Shown: in pieces, positions 15,010-23,833 of the stretch | Layout: each line of letters begins with the position of its first letter | Numbering within the stretch: the stretch's first letter is position 1 | DNA from: Candidatus Eisenbergiella pullistercoris | GTDB lineage: Bacteria; Bacillota; Clostridia; Lachnospirales; Lachnospiraceae | Reading direction: 5' to 3' | NCBI GenBank assembly: GCA_019115665.1 | Contig: DXDD01000071.1 | Span: forward strand, 1 to 41,919 | DNA length: 41,919 nt | Made by a program: the position numbers and the translations under genes | Notes under the pieces: model-generated | Seen by the model: only the letters and a program-made list of their open reading frames with translations | What the model was told of the DNA's origin: nothing | Databases searched by the model: none

Positions 15010-16338
15010 ATGAAACTGAATGCCAGACGGACCATCCTGGTCGGCCTTGCCTTTCTGTCCATCAGCGCCTTCTGGCAGCTGTACGACAGCCTGATCCCGC
15101 TGATCCTGAAAAACACTTTCCAGGTCAGCGACACCATCTCCGGCGGCATCATGGCCATCGACAACGTGCTCGCCGTCTTCATGCTGCCCGTCTTCGGCAG
15201 TCTTTCCGACCGGGTGCATACCCGGATCGGCCGGCGCATGCCCTTCATTCTGTGCGGAACGGCGGCCGCCGTCATCGCCATGCTGTTTCTGCCCTTCGCG
15301 GACAACATCGGCTCCCTCGCCCTGTTCGTGACAGCCCTGCTCGTAACCCTTGTGGCTATGGGAAGCTACCGCTCCCCGGCGGTCTCCCTGATGCCGGACG
15401 TGACGCCGAAGCCCCTGCGCTCCAAAGCCAACGCCATCATTAACCTGATGGGCGCCGTGGGCGGGGTCATTTCCCTGCTCCTGATCTCCGTCCTCGTTCC
15501 CAAGACGGGAAAGCCGGACTATTTCCCAATCTTCCTCATCGTCGCGGCGGTCATGGTGGTTTCCGTCCTTCTTTTATTATGGAAGATCCGGGAAAATCCC
15601 CTGCGCACGGAGCGGGAACGGATCGACGCCGGACTTACGCAGATGGAAGCAGGGAAAGCGGACGGGGCCGCGGCCCGTCCGGGAAAAGCAGAGCAGGCTC
15701 CCGCCCCGGAAACAAAGACCACGCTGGATCCCGCCGTCCGGAAGAGTCTGATCCTCATCCTGATCTCCGTAGCCTGCTGGTTCATGGGATACAACGCCGT
15801 AACCACGGCCTTTTCCCGGTATGCCCAGATCTACTGGGGCATCCAGGGCGGCGGTTTCGCCAACTGCCTGCTGATCGCCACCGCGGCCGCCATCCTCTCC
15901 TATATCCCCGTGGGCTCCATCGCCTCCCGGATCGGAAGGAAGAAGACCATCCTGGGCGGCGTGGCCCTGCTTGCCTCCATGTTCGCCCTGGGCGCTGCGG
16001 TGAAGGAATACCATGCATGGATCAACGTCCTCTTTGCCCTCGTGGGCGTGGCCTGGGCCGCCATCAACGTAAATTCCTACCCCATGGTGGTGGAAATGAG
16101 CAAAGGCGGGGACATCGGAAAATTCACCGGTTTTTACTACACCTTCTCCATGGCGGCGCAGATCGTCACACCGATCCTGTCCGGCTTCCTGCTGGAGCAT
16201 GTGGGCTACTTCATCCTGTTCCCCTATGCCGCGCTGTTCGTGGTCACCGCCTTCTTCACCATGCTCTTCGTCCGGCACGGGGACAGCAGACCGCTCCCGA
16301 AAAAGAGCCGCCTGGAAGCCTTCGACGTGGACGACTGA
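15010..16338 (+). CDS. MFS carrier, SLC45/GPH-like sugar type
   Basis: A 442-aa protein with about twelve membrane segments. The loop GSLSDRVHTRIGRRMPFI near residues 58-75 is the motif of the sucrose/H+ (SLC45) and GPH cation-sugar carriers. A hydrophilic central loop (about 200-240, rich in Ala, Glu and Lys) separates the halves; the second half repeats the motif as SRIGRKKT. It likely imports a sugar or glycoside with a cation. No sugar-degrading gene is adjacent, so the substrate is open. Confidence 0.85.
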   Translation: MKLNARRTILVGLAFLSISAFWQLYDSLIPLILKNTFQVSDTISGGIMAIDNVLAVFMLPVFGSLSDRVHTRIGRRMPFILCGTAAAVIAMLFLPFADNIGSLALFVTALLVTLVAMGSYRSPAVSLMPDVTPKPLRSKANAIINLMGAVGGVISLLLISVLVPKTGKPDYFPIFLIVAAVMVVSVLLLLWKIRENPLRTERERIDAGLTQMEAGKADGAAARPGKAEQAPAPETKTTLDPAVRKSLILILISVACWFMGYNAVTTAFSRYAQIYWGIQGGGFANCLLIATAAAILSYIPVGSIASRIGRKKTILGGVALLASMFALGAAVKEYHAWINVLFALVGVAWAAINVNSYPMVVEMSKGGDIGKFTGFYYTFSMAAQIVTPILSGFLLEHVGYFILFPYAALFVVTAFFTMLFVRHGDSRPLPKKSRLEAFDVDD

Positions 16339-16406
16339 GCCTGAACCGGATCTGCCGCTTCTATAATAAATATAGGAAAAAACAATCGAAAATCGCCCGC
16401 GCGGCG

Positions 16407-16482
16407 TGTCGCGTAAGCGACATCTTCCCTTCCGCCGCAGTGCGGTCCACCGGAAAGGAGCCTCCGCAGAAGCGGAGGCTCC
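16407..16482 (+). other. Hairpins in front of the small membrane protein gene
   Basis: Two perfect hairpins: TGTCGC-GTAA-GCGACA (16407-16422), with a GNRA-type loop, and an 11-bp stem made by GGAGCCTCCGC (16457-16467) and its complement (16472-16482) around AGAA. The second ends 14 nt before the ATG and 3-4 nt before the TTGGAG ribosome site. No T tract follows either. Confidence 0.8.
16423..16455 (+). repeat. Dispersed intergenic repeat, copy A
   Basis: TCTTCCCTTCCGCCGC followed by a variable triplet, then GCGGTC and CCGGA. A closely similar segment lies at 31795-31827. The centre forms CCGC/GCGG inside TTCC/GGAA. Neither copy is coding. Confidence 0.7.
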
Positions 16483-16496
16483 GGATTGGAGACTGT

Positions 16497-16736
16497 ATGA
16501 ATCAAAAGAACGAAAAAAAGATCACCCCGAAACAGATCGCAGCCATCGTCTGCATCGTGCTTCTGGTCGGAATGTACGTGGCCACCCTGATCGTGGCGCT
16601 TCTGGATTTTTCCGGAGCGGACCGGCTGTTCCAGGCCTGCCTGGTGGCGACCATCGGCCTCCCGATCCTGCTGTGGATCTACATCTGGCTCTATCAGCAG
16701 GTAAAAAAGAGAAAAGAAGAGCAGGAAGGCTCTTAA
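16497..16736 (+). CDS. Small two-helix membrane protein
   Basis: A 79-aa protein: charged N-terminus MNQKNEKKITPKQ, a hydrophobic helix (about 14-37), a short loop with DFSGADR, a second helix (about 46-66), and a Lys/Glu-rich tail. I do not recognise a named family; proteins of this layout are common and uncharacterised in Clostridia. TTGGAG lies 5 nt before the ATG. Its TAA and the stop of the convergent HAD gene share the sequence TTAA at 16733-16736, leaving no room for a terminator. Confidence 0.75.
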   Translation: MNQKNEKKITPKQIAAIVCIVLLVGMYVATLIVALLDFSGADRLFQACLVATIGLPILLWIYIWLYQQVKKRKEEQEGS

Positions 16737-17335
16737 TCCACGCCCAGCTCCCGCAGCCTTTCCTTCGCCTCCTCCATCCCCCTGAAGAGGATGGTGTGGA
16801 TGCCGAATTTCTCCGCCGCGTCCAGATTTTTCTGCACGTCGTCCAGAAATACGCATTCCTCCGGCTTCAGATCATACCGGCTGATCAGCAGCCGGTAGAT
16901 CGCCGGGTCGGGCTTGATCACCCCGTCCCGGTAGGAAAGGATGCCGCCGTCCACATATTCCAGGAAGTCCAGGGCGTCCGGATTGTCCCTCGCCACCTTG
17001 TCGGAAAAATTGGAGAGCACAAGCACCTGATAGCCTGCCGCCTTCAGCTCCCTGATCCAGGGAATGGCATAGTCCGCCCGGGTCAGGATCCCGTGCATAT
17101 TTTCAAAGATCTGCCGGATCTCCTTTTCCACGGACGGGTCGTTTCTGATAAAGCCCGCCAGCATTTCCTCATCGCTCAGCTGTCCCCTGTCGAATTCATT
17201 CCAGAACACATTGTCCATGGTGGCCTTCGCCACCTTTTCCTCCGTCTCCGGATCAAAGCCGAAGCTTCTCAGGAAATCCTTCCAGCCGAACACGGTCAGC
17301 ACGTTTCCAATGTCAAAAATAATCGTACGAATCAT
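16733..17335 (-). CDS. HAD-superfamily phosphatase
   Basis: A 200-aa HAD subfamily IA enzyme. Motif I is FDIGNVL: the nucleophile D8 is present but the usual second Asp is Gly, as in YihX-type sugar phosphatases. Motif II is VLVLSNFSD, motif III the Lys of DGVIKPDP, and motif IV FLDDVQKN. It probably hydrolyses a small phosphate ester, such as a sugar phosphate. GGAAAGGAAA precedes its ATG and lies within the last codons of the LysR gene, which it overlaps by 23 bp in another frame, so the two are cotranscribed. Confidence 0.87.
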   Translation of the reverse strand: MIRTIIFDIGNVLTVFGWKDFLRSFGFDPETEEKVAKATMDNVFWNEFDRGQLSDEEMLAGFIRNDPSVEKEIRQIFENMHGILTRADYAIPWIRELKAAGYQVLVLSNFSDKVARDNPDALDFLEYVDGGILSYRDGVIKPDPAIYRLLISRYDLKPEECVFLDDVQKNLDAAEKFGIHTILFRGMEEAKERLRELGVD

Positions 17336-18239
17336 TTTCCTTCCTTTCCGGCAGATCCTTCGTCCGGATCAGCTCCAGCATCCGCCTGGCCGCGGCGGAG
17401 GGCTGCTCCCCGTCCGCCGTCACCACGCAGAAATGCCGCCTTGGGATCATCTGGTTGAAGCGGAGCTCAAAAAGCGTCCCGTCCGCCAGCTCTCTGGCGG
17501 CAAAATCCCGCACCACGCAGCCCACGCCAAGGGAACGCAGGGTGAACTGGACGATCATATCGCTGGTGGCAAGCTCAAACTCCGGAGCCACCTCCACCCG
17601 GTTTTCCGCAAGGAAGCGGTCCATGCAGCTTCTGGTGCTGGTGTTTTGCTCCAGCAGGATCAGCGGCAGATGCTCCAGCTCCTTCAGATCCAGCGTCCGG
17701 TTCTTATACTGAATGAAACGCCGTCCTGCCACGAAGATGTCCTCGATCTCCTTTACCTGCTCGCACTGCAGTCCCTCCGCTTCAAAGGGCGTGCTCACCA
17801 CGCCGAAATCGATCCTCCCGCTCCGCAGGGAGACCAGCGTTTCCGGTGTCGGCGCGTTGCTCACCACGATCCGGATGCCGGGGCAGAGCTCGTGAAAACG
17901 CTCCAGATAGGGCAGAAGGAAAAAACGGAGCGTCATGTCAGACGCTCCGATGTGAATTTCCCCCAGCTCCAGATTCATCATCTGCTTCAGTTTTCTCTCT
18001 CCCAGTTCAATCTGCTCATAGCCCTTTTTCACATAGCTGTAGAGAAGCTCCCCTTCCCGGGTGAGCTTCACGCCTCTGGCGTTTCTCATAAACAGCTTTG
18101 CTCCCACCGCCGTCTCCAGAAGACGGATGGACTGGCTCACCGCAGGCTGGCTGACGGCGAGCTCCTTTGCCGCCAGGGTAAGGGAGCCGCAGCGGGCCAC
18201 ATGGCAGAAGACCCTGTAATATTCCAGATTCTGAACCAT
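17313..18239 (-). CDS. LysR-family transcriptional regulator
   Basis: A 308-aa LysR protein. N-terminal helix-turn-helix: LAAKELAVSQPAVSQSIRLL with the usual LF.R...G..LT.EG continuation. The C-terminal effector domain begins near 88 (GEIHIGASD). GGAGGT lies 5 nt before ATG 18239; the longer frame from 18260 adds only seven residues lacking a ribosome site. It follows purA by 40 bp on the same strand and is coupled to the HAD gene. Its target is unknown; most LysR proteins act on a divergent neighbour, but here there is none. Confidence 0.9.
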   Translation of the reverse strand: MVQNLEYYRVFCHVARCGSLTLAAKELAVSQPAVSQSIRLLETAVGAKLFMRNARGVKLTREGELLYSYVKKGYEQIELGERKLKQMMNLELGEIHIGASDMTLRFFLLPYLERFHELCPGIRIVVSNAPTPETLVSLRSGRIDFGVVSTPFEAEGLQCEQVKEIEDIFVAGRRFIQYKNRTLDLKELEHLPLILLEQNTSTRSCMDRFLAENRVEVAPEFELATSDMIVQFTLRSLGVGCVVRDFAARELADGTLFELRFNQMIPRRHFCVVTADGEQPSAAARRMLELIRTKDLPERKENDSYDYF

Positions 18240-18279
18240 ACCTACCTCCATGTCAGGCATACTCCCGGGGCGTACGGTC

Positions 18280-19572
18280 TCATTTTTTCAAAGGGCTCTC
18301 CCGGTAAATGATATCGTCTCTGCCGGGGCCGTTGCTGATCATGGTGATGGGATAGCCGATGTGCTGTTCCACGAACTCCACGTATTTCCGGCAGTTCTCC
18401 GGAAGCTCCTCGTATTTTCTGATGCCGCGGATATCGCATTTCCAGCCGGGCAGTCTGGTAAGCACCGGCTTCGCCTTTTCCAGCTTCCAGGTGACCGGGA
18501 ACTGCTCCGTCACCTCTCCGTCCACCTCATAGCCCACGCAGACCGGGATCTCATCCAGGTAGCCCAGCACATCCAGGACCGTGAAGGCCACATCCGTAGT
18601 CCCCTGCAGGCGGCAGCCGTATCTGGACGCCACGCAGTCGAACCAGCCCATCCGGCGCGGCCGTCCCGTGGTCGCTCCGTACTCTCCGCCGTCTCCGCCG
18701 CGGCGTCTCAGCTCATCCGCTTCCTCTCCGAAGATCTCGGACACGAAAGCGCCCGCGCCCACCGCGGAGGAATAGGCCTTGCAGACCGTTACCACCTGCC
18801 GGATCTCATAGGGCGGGATCCCCGCGCCTACCGCGCCGTAGCCCGCCAGCGTGGAGGAAGACGTAACCATGGGATAAATGCCGTGGTCCGGATCCTTCAG
18901 CGTGCCCAGCTGCCCCTCCAGAAGGATGTTCTTTCCTTCCTTCAGCGCCTCATCCAGGAAGCTCGCGGTATCGCACACATAAGGCGCGATCATTTCCTTA
19001 TATTCCATCATCGTCTGATACAGCTCATCCACGTCCAGAAGCGGCTTATGATACAGATGCTCCAGCAGCACGTTCTTGGTGGCGCAGACGCTCTCCAGCT
19101 TCCCGCGCAGCCCTTCTTCATCGAACAGCTCGCAGACCTGGAAGCCGATCTTGGCAAATTTATCCGAATAAAACGGCGCGATCCCGGACTTGGTGGAGCC
19201 GAAGGACTTTCCGCCCAGCCTCTCCTCCTCATACTGATCGAACAGCACATGATAGGGCATCACCACCTGCGCCCGATCCGACACCAGGATCTTCGGCATG
19301 GGCACGCCCCTGTCCACGATGGACCTGATCTCCCCCACCAGAATCGGGATGTTCAGCGCAACGCCGTTCCCGATGATGCTGGTGGTATGTCCGTAAAACA
19401 CACCGGACGGAAGCGTATGCAGCGCGAACTTTCCGTAATCGTTCACGATCGTGTGTCCCGCGTTCGCTCCCCCCTGAAACCGGATGATGATGTCTGCCTC
19501 ACGGGCCAGCATGTCCGTGATCTTTCCCTTTCCCTCATCGCCCCAGTTAGCTCCTACAACCGCTTTGACCAT
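18280..19572 (-). CDS. purA: Adenylosuccinate synthetase
   Basis: A 430-aa enzyme joining IMP and aspartate with GTP to form adenylosuccinate, the first committed step to AMP. N-terminal NWGDEGKGK carries the catalytic Asp and the GTP loop; NAGHT carries the catalytic His. GATTGRPRRMGWFD near 300 is the IMP/aspartate region. I start at MVKAVVGANWG (19572) with TAGGAAAA before it; the frame upstream encodes hairpin repeats. Length is normal. It lies downstream of purB, separated by 233 bp with a terminator and hairpins. Confidence 0.96.
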   Translation of the reverse strand: MVKAVVGANWGDEGKGKITDMLAREADIIIRFQGGANAGHTIVNDYGKFALHTLPSGVFYGHTTSIIGNGVALNIPILVGEIRSIVDRGVPMPKILVSDRAQVVMPYHVLFDQYEEERLGGKSFGSTKSGIAPFYSDKFAKIGFQVCELFDEEGLRGKLESVCATKNVLLEHLYHKPLLDVDELYQTMMEYKEMIAPYVCDTASFLDEALKEGKNILLEGQLGTLKDPDHGIYPMVTSSSTLAGYGAVGAGIPPYEIRQVVTVCKAYSSAVGAGAFVSEIFGEEADELRRRGGDGGEYGATTGRPRRMGWFDCVASRYGCRLQGTTDVAFTVLDVLGYLDEIPVCVGYEVDGEVTEQFPVTWKLEKAKPVLTRLPGWKCDIRGIRKYEELPENCRKYVEFVEQHIGYPITMISNGPGRDDIIYRESPLKK

Positions 19573-19581
19573 TTTTCCTAC

Positions 19582-19670
19582 CCTTTCCTGCCGCCGCAAG
19601 CGGCATTCAAATCGTGAGAAATTGCACTTCAGTGCAATCCAACCTTTCCTGCCGCGTCAGCGGCATTCAA
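19582..19670 (-). repeat. Hairpin repeats in purA leader
   Basis: Two direct copies of a 28-29 bp segment (19582-19610 and 19643-19670, plus strand CCTTTCCTGCCGC then GCGGCATTCAA) each form a TGCCGC/GCGGCA hairpin followed on the minus strand by AGGAAAGG. Between them is ATTGCAC-TTCA-GTGCAAT (19621-19638). On the purA mRNA this gives three hairpins, two followed by ribosome-site-like purine tracts. Confidence 0.85.
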
Positions 19671-19683
19671 CATTTCCTATCGC

Positions 19684-19724
19684 ATAAAAAGCGGGCTTTC
19701 TACCTTTTGTAAAAAACCCGCTTT
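19684..19724 (-). terminator. Terminator between purB and purA
   Basis: Minus strand AAAGCGGG (19724-19717 complement) pairs with CCCGCTTT, running into TTTTTA. It lies about 80 bp after the purB stop. Because a possible promoter (19744-19772) precedes it, it could be either the purB terminator or an attenuator for purA. Confidence 0.75.
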
Positions 19725-19743
19725 CCCTGTCTTTTACTTTATG

Positions 19744-19772
19744 ATTATATCCTATCCCGAATCATAAGTAAA
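19744..19772 (-). promoter_or_regulatory. Possible purA promoter
   Basis: Minus strand TTTACT (19772-19767), 17 bp, TATAAT (19749-19744). The region is AT-rich, so a chance match is possible. A start near 19737 would place the terminator almost at the 5' end of the RNA. Confidence 0.45.
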
Positions 19773-19805
19773 ATCAATATTTATTATATAAAAAATAAGG
19801 TATAA

Positions 19806-21242
19806 TTATACGTTAATCTCCGCCTTCACGCCCAGAAGCTCCTTATTCTCTTCCAGCACAGGCCCGATCACTTCCTTCAGGAAGCGTTCCACCTGCGCGG
19901 GGGCGCAGCCCACATAGCGGGAAGGATCCATGGCCTCTGCCAGCTCCTCCTCGTTCGTCATGAACATGGGCTCCTGCGCGATCAGGGACAGGAGGTTGTT
20001 GTCCAGGCCCTCTTCCTTCACGCGCTTTCCGGCCTCCATGGAGAGCTCGCGGATGCGTTCATGCAGCTCCTGGCGGTCGCCGCCCTTTTTCACCGCGTCC
20101 ATCATAATGTTTTCCGTCGCCATGAAGGGAAGCTCGCTCATCAGGTGCTTTCTGATCACCTTCGGGTATACCACCAGGCCGTCCACCACGTTCAGGCACA
20201 GATCCAGAATGCCGTCAACGGCCAGGAAGCCTTCCGGAACGCTCAGGCGCTTGTTGGCGGAATCGTCCAGCGTTCTCTCAAACCACTGGGTGGCAGAGGT
20301 GATCGCCGGGTTCAGGGCGTCCGCGATCACATAGCGGGACAGGGAGGCAATGCGCTCGCTGCGCATGGGATTTCTCTTGTAGGCCATGGCGGAGGATCCG
20401 ATCTGGCTCTTTTCAAAGGGTTCCTCCACCTCCTTCAGATGCTGCAGCAGGCGGATGTCATTGGACATTTTGGTGGCGCTGGCCGCGATGCCGGCGAGCA
20501 CGTTCAGCACTCTGGTGTCCACCTTGCGGGAATAGGTCTGTCCGGATACCGGATAGCAGGCGGAAAATCCCATCTTCTGCGCGATCATGGGATCCAGGGC
20601 GTTGACCTTGTCCATGTCCCCGTCAAACAGCTCCAGGAAGGAAGCCTGGGTTCCCGTGGTTCCCTTGGAGCCAAGCAACTTCATGGTGGAGATCACGTGA
20701 TCCAGATCCTCCAGATCCAGGCAGAACTCCTGCATCCACAGCGCAGCGCGCTTTCCCACCGTAGTGGGCTGGGCGGGCTGAAAATGGGTAAAGGCCAGCG
20801 TGGGCAGGTCCTTATAGCGATCCGCGAAAGCGGCAAGCTCGGAAAGCACGTTCACCAGCTTCTTCTTCACCAGCTTCAGGGCCTCCGTCATGATGATGAT
20901 GTCCGTATTGTCTCCCACGTAGCAGGAGGTCGCTCCCAGATGGATGATGCCCTTCGCTTTCGGGCACTGTACGCCGTAGGCGTACACATGGCTCATCACA
21001 TCGTGGCGCACTTCCTTCTCCCTGGCCTTCGCCACGTCATAGTTGATGTCGTCCGCGTGCTCCTTCAGCTCCGCGATCTGCTCGTCCGTGATGGGGAGTC
21101 CCAGCTCCTTCTCCGTCTCCGCCAGCGCGATCCACAGCCTTCTCCAGGTGCGGAATTTCTTGTCCGGTGAAAAAATGTACTGCATTTCCTTACTGGCATA
21201 CCGCTCCGAAAGCGGGCTTACATATCTGTCCGTATTGCTCAT
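19806..21242 (-). CDS. purB: Adenylosuccinate lyase
   Basis: A 478-aa fumarase/aspartase-superfamily enzyme cleaving SAICAR to AICAR plus fumarate and adenylosuccinate to AMP plus fumarate. The family signature is SSAMAYKRNPMRSE near residue 293, including the catalytic Ser loop; HLGATSCYVGDN and THFQPAQPTT carry conserved His residues. AAAGGA lies 7 nt before the ATG. It follows purF by 60 bp without a visible terminator, suggesting cotranscription. Confidence 0.96.
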   Translation of the reverse strand: MSNTDRYVSPLSERYASKEMQYIFSPDKKFRTWRRLWIALAETEKELGLPITDEQIAELKEHADDINYDVAKAREKEVRHDVMSHVYAYGVQCPKAKGIIHLGATSCYVGDNTDIIIMTEALKLVKKKLVNVLSELAAFADRYKDLPTLAFTHFQPAQPTTVGKRAALWMQEFCLDLEDLDHVISTMKLLGSKGTTGTQASFLELFDGDMDKVNALDPMIAQKMGFSACYPVSGQTYSRKVDTRVLNVLAGIAASATKMSNDIRLLQHLKEVEEPFEKSQIGSSAMAYKRNPMRSERIASLSRYVIADALNPAITSATQWFERTLDDSANKRLSVPEGFLAVDGILDLCLNVVDGLVVYPKVIRKHLMSELPFMATENIMMDAVKKGGDRQELHERIRELSMEAGKRVKEEGLDNNLLSLIAQEPMFMTNEEELAEAMDPSRYVGCAPAQVERFLKEVIGPVLEENKELLGVKAEINV

Positions 21243-21302
21243 ATCCGATTCCTTTCTGTTCTCGTTCTTTTTTCTGATCCTTTTCCTGTCCCGTCCTGCT
21301 GT

Positions 21303-22748
21303 CTACCGGTCATATTCTCCGCGGATATCCTCCCGGGGCGGGTTTATGGGATAGCTTCCGGTAAAGCAGCCCGTGCAGATCCCCCTCCCGCCTGCCATCT
21401 CCGAAAGCCTCTCCGTGCGCAGGTAAGCCAGGGAATCCGCCCCGATCACCCTCCGGATCTCCTCAATACTCCGGTTATGGGCGATCAGCTGCTCCCTTGC
21501 GGGCACATCCGTCCCGAAATAGCAGGGCCAGAGAAACGGCGGCGAGCTGACGCGCATATGCACCTGCTTCGCCCCGGCTTCCCGCAGCATGCGCACGATC
21601 CGGTCCGAGGTGGTTCCCCGGACGATGGAGTCGTCGATCAGAATGATCCGTTTTCCCTCCACCGCCTCCCGGAGCACGTTCAGCTTGACCTGCACGCTGT
21701 TTTCCCTTGCCTTCTGTCCCGGCCGGATAAAGGTCCGGCCGATATAGGAATTTTTAACAAAAACGGTTCCGTAGGGGATGCCGGACTGCATGGCATATCC
21801 CATCGCCGCGCAGTTCCCGGATTCCGGCACGCCGGCCACAAGATCCGCACCCGCCGGGGAATCCATGGCCAGAAAGCGCCCGGCCTGCAGCCGCGCCTGA
21901 TAAACGCTCACCCCGTCAAAAAAGCTGTCCGGCCGCGAGAAATAGATGTATTCAAATACACAGCGGGCATGCCTTTTTTCCGGAAGGCAGAGGCGGGTAT
22001 CGGATTCAATCCCCTTTTTCGGAGAAATCGTGACGATCTCTCCCGGCAGAACGTCCCGGACATACTGCGCTCCCACCGTATCCAGGGCGCAGGTCTCCGA
22101 CGCCAGCAGCCAGGCATTGTCTCTCCTTCCGATGCACAGGGGCCGGAAGCCGAAGGGATCTCTCGCGCCGATCAGCTTTCTCGGCGACATGATGACCAGG
22201 CTGTACGCGCCCTGAAGCTTTCTCATGGCCCGGCCCACCGCTTCCTCCACGCTGCCGCAGTTCAGCCGTTCCCTGGCGATGTGGCAGGCGATCAGCTCCG
22301 AATCGATGGAGGTCTGAAAAATGGCTCCCGTATATTCCAGCTCCCTGCGAAGCTGCGGCGCGTTCACCAGATTTCCGTTATGCGCAAGCCCCAGCGTTCC
22401 CTTCACGTAGTTCAGCACCAGCGGCTGCGCGTTTTCTCTGGTGCTGCTTCCCGCCGTGGAATACCGCACGTGTCCCACGCCGATATCCCCCTTCAGCCGG
22501 CCGATGTTCTCCGGATGAAAGACCTCGTTGACCAGTCCCATGTCCTTTATGGAAGCGACCTTCCCCTTAGGCCCGGCAGTATCGCTCACGGCGATGCCGC
22601 AGCTCTCCTGCCCTCTGTGCTGCAGGGCGAGAAGCCCGTAATAAATCGTCCCCGCCACATCTTTTCCGTCAAAATCGTACATGCCGAAGACGCCGCATTC
22701 TTCCTTCAGTCCGTCTTCTCTGTTCTGTATCAGGCTGTTTTCCGTCAT
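21303..22748 (-). CDS. purF: Amidophosphoribosyltransferase
   Basis: A 481-aa enzyme using glutamine and PRPP to make phosphoribosylamine, the first step of purine synthesis. From ATG 22748 a 17-residue propeptide precedes the nucleophile in EECGVFGMYD. PRPP-binding segment is IILIDDSIVRGTTS. GICTGCFTG near the end matches the Fe-S cysteine pair of B. subtilis-type enzymes. An in-frame ATG at 22781 would give a longer propeptide; GGGAAG before 22748 is closer to a usable site. A strong terminator-like hairpin lies upstream, so expression may be attenuated. Confidence 0.95.
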   Translation of the reverse strand: MTENSLIQNREDGLKEECGVFGMYDFDGKDVAGTIYYGLLALQHRGQESCGIAVSDTAGPKGKVASIKDMGLVNEVFHPENIGRLKGDIGVGHVRYSTAGSSTRENAQPLVLNYVKGTLGLAHNGNLVNAPQLRRELEYTGAIFQTSIDSELIACHIARERLNCGSVEEAVGRAMRKLQGAYSLVIMSPRKLIGARDPFGFRPLCIGRRDNAWLLASETCALDTVGAQYVRDVLPGEIVTISPKKGIESDTRLCLPEKRHARCVFEYIYFSRPDSFFDGVSVYQARLQAGRFLAMDSPAGADLVAGVPESGNCAAMGYAMQSGIPYGTVFVKNSYIGRTFIRPGQKARENSVQVKLNVLREAVEGKRIILIDDSIVRGTTSDRIVRMLREAGAKQVHMRVSSPPFLWPCYFGTDVPAREQLIAHNRSIEEIRRVIGADSLAYLRTERLSEMAGGRGICTGCFTGSYPINPPREDIRGEYDR

Positions 22749-22828
22749 CTCTTCCCGCTTTCTGCCGGCTGCGCTTTCCATACGCCTGTCCGCCGGAGCG
22801 GACGGCTCCGGCCTGCGCAGACCCGGCC

Positions 22829-22869
22829 GCCAAAAACACGAAACCGCCGCGGGATGCCCCCGCGGCGGT
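22829..22869 (-). terminator. Strong terminator-like hairpin between purC and purF
   Basis: ACCGCCGCGGG (22843-22853) and CCCGCGGCGGT (22859-22869) form an 11-bp stem with a 5-nt loop. On the minus strand it is followed by TTTCGTGTTTTT. No convincing promoter lies between it and purF, so it may end purC transcripts or act as an attenuator. Confidence 0.75.
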
Positions 22870-23017
22870 CGTCATTAACCATTTTCACAGGCCTGATCAT
22901 CGGCTCCGTTTTCTGCCCGGCCGCCGCGCAGGCCCGATATTCATTTTTTCTGTCCCAGGCAGGAGCTCCGGTTTCCGTCATCCGGCCGGAGCCGCTCCCC
23001 GCCAGGCCCGGTCCGCC

Positions 23018-23722
23018 TTACAGGCCGAGTCTGTGGAATACCTCGTTATAGGCCTCTTCCACATTTCCCAGGTCACGGCGGAAGCGGTCCTTGTCCAGCT
23101 TTTCATTGGTGTGTACGTCCCACAGACGGCAGGTATCCGGGCTGATCTCATCCGCCAGGATGATCTGTCCATGGTAGCGGCCGAACTCGATCTTAAAGTC
23201 GATGAGCTTGATATCCGCCTGAAGGAAATAGGCCTTCAACACCTCGTTCACCTTGAACGCATACTTCTTGATCGTCTCGATCTCGTCCCAGGTGGCAAGC
23301 TTCAGAGCGACGGCGAAATAGGAATTGATCAGCGGATCGCCCAGCTCGTCGTTCTTATAGCTGAATTCAATGGTAGGCTGCTCAAAGGGCGTTCCCTCCG
23401 GCACTCCCAGTCTCTTGGAAAAGCTTCCCGCAGCCACGTTGCGGATGATCACCTCAAGAGGAACGATCTCCACTCTCTTCACGGCTGTCTCGCGGTCGGA
23501 AAGCTCCTCGATATAATGCGTGGGAACCCCTTCCTTCTCCAGAAGCTGGTCCACACGGTTGCTCATCTTATTATTGATGACGCCCTTTCCAACGATGGTT
23601 CCCTTCTTCACTCCGTTGAACGCGGTGGCGTCGTCCTTGTAGTCCACGATCAGCACATCGGGATCGTCGGTCTTAAATACCTTCTTCGCCTTGCCTTCGT
23701 AGAGCTGTTCCAGTTTTTCCAT
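23018..23722 (-). CDS. purC: SAICAR synthetase
   Basis: A 234-aa enzyme joining CAIR and aspartate with ATP. The N-terminal [15 protein letters not shown], the [17 protein letters not shown] segment and LIDFKIEFG followed by [13 protein letters not shown] are diagnostic. I start at [11 protein letters not shown] (23722), with AAAGGACAGG upstream; the same frame is open far upstream into the promoter and the next gene, which is not plausible coding. It has its own promoter at 23805-23833. Confidence 0.96.
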   Translation of the reverse strand: MEKLEQLYEGKAKKVFKTDDPDVLIVDYKDDATAFNGVKKGTIVGKGVINNKMSNRVDQLLEKEGVPTHYIEELSDRETAVKRVEIVPLEVIIRNVAAGSFSKRLGVPEGTPFEQPTIEFSYKNDELGDPLINSYFAVALKLATWDEIETIKKYAFKVNEVLKAYFLQADIKLIDFKIEFGRYHGQIILADEISPDTCRLWDVHTNEKLDKDRFRRDLGNVEEAYNEVFHRLGL

Positions 23723-23764
23723 TCGATACCTGTCCTTTCTCTTCATCTGTGAAAGCTGTAGCCT

Positions 23765-23833
23765 GCCATACCGCGCGGAATCCGCATATGGCATTTGCAA
23801 AAACAGTGTAGCGCACCGCCGGTCAGAAGTCAA
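23765..23833 (-). promoter_or_regulatory. purC promoter and leader hairpin
   Basis: Minus strand TTGACT (23833-23828), 17 bp, TACACT (23810-23805). The -35 overlaps the stop codon of the upstream TPR gene. The early leader forms a hairpin with GCCATA/TATGGC arms (23765-23792) and an inner GCGGA/TCCGC. I see no guanine riboswitch. Confidence 0.75.

Noticed and set aside
22745..22981. 78-aa frame between purC and purF as a leader peptide
   Set aside because: It runs through the terminator stem and into purF, lacks a good ribosome site, and shows no run of regulatory codons.
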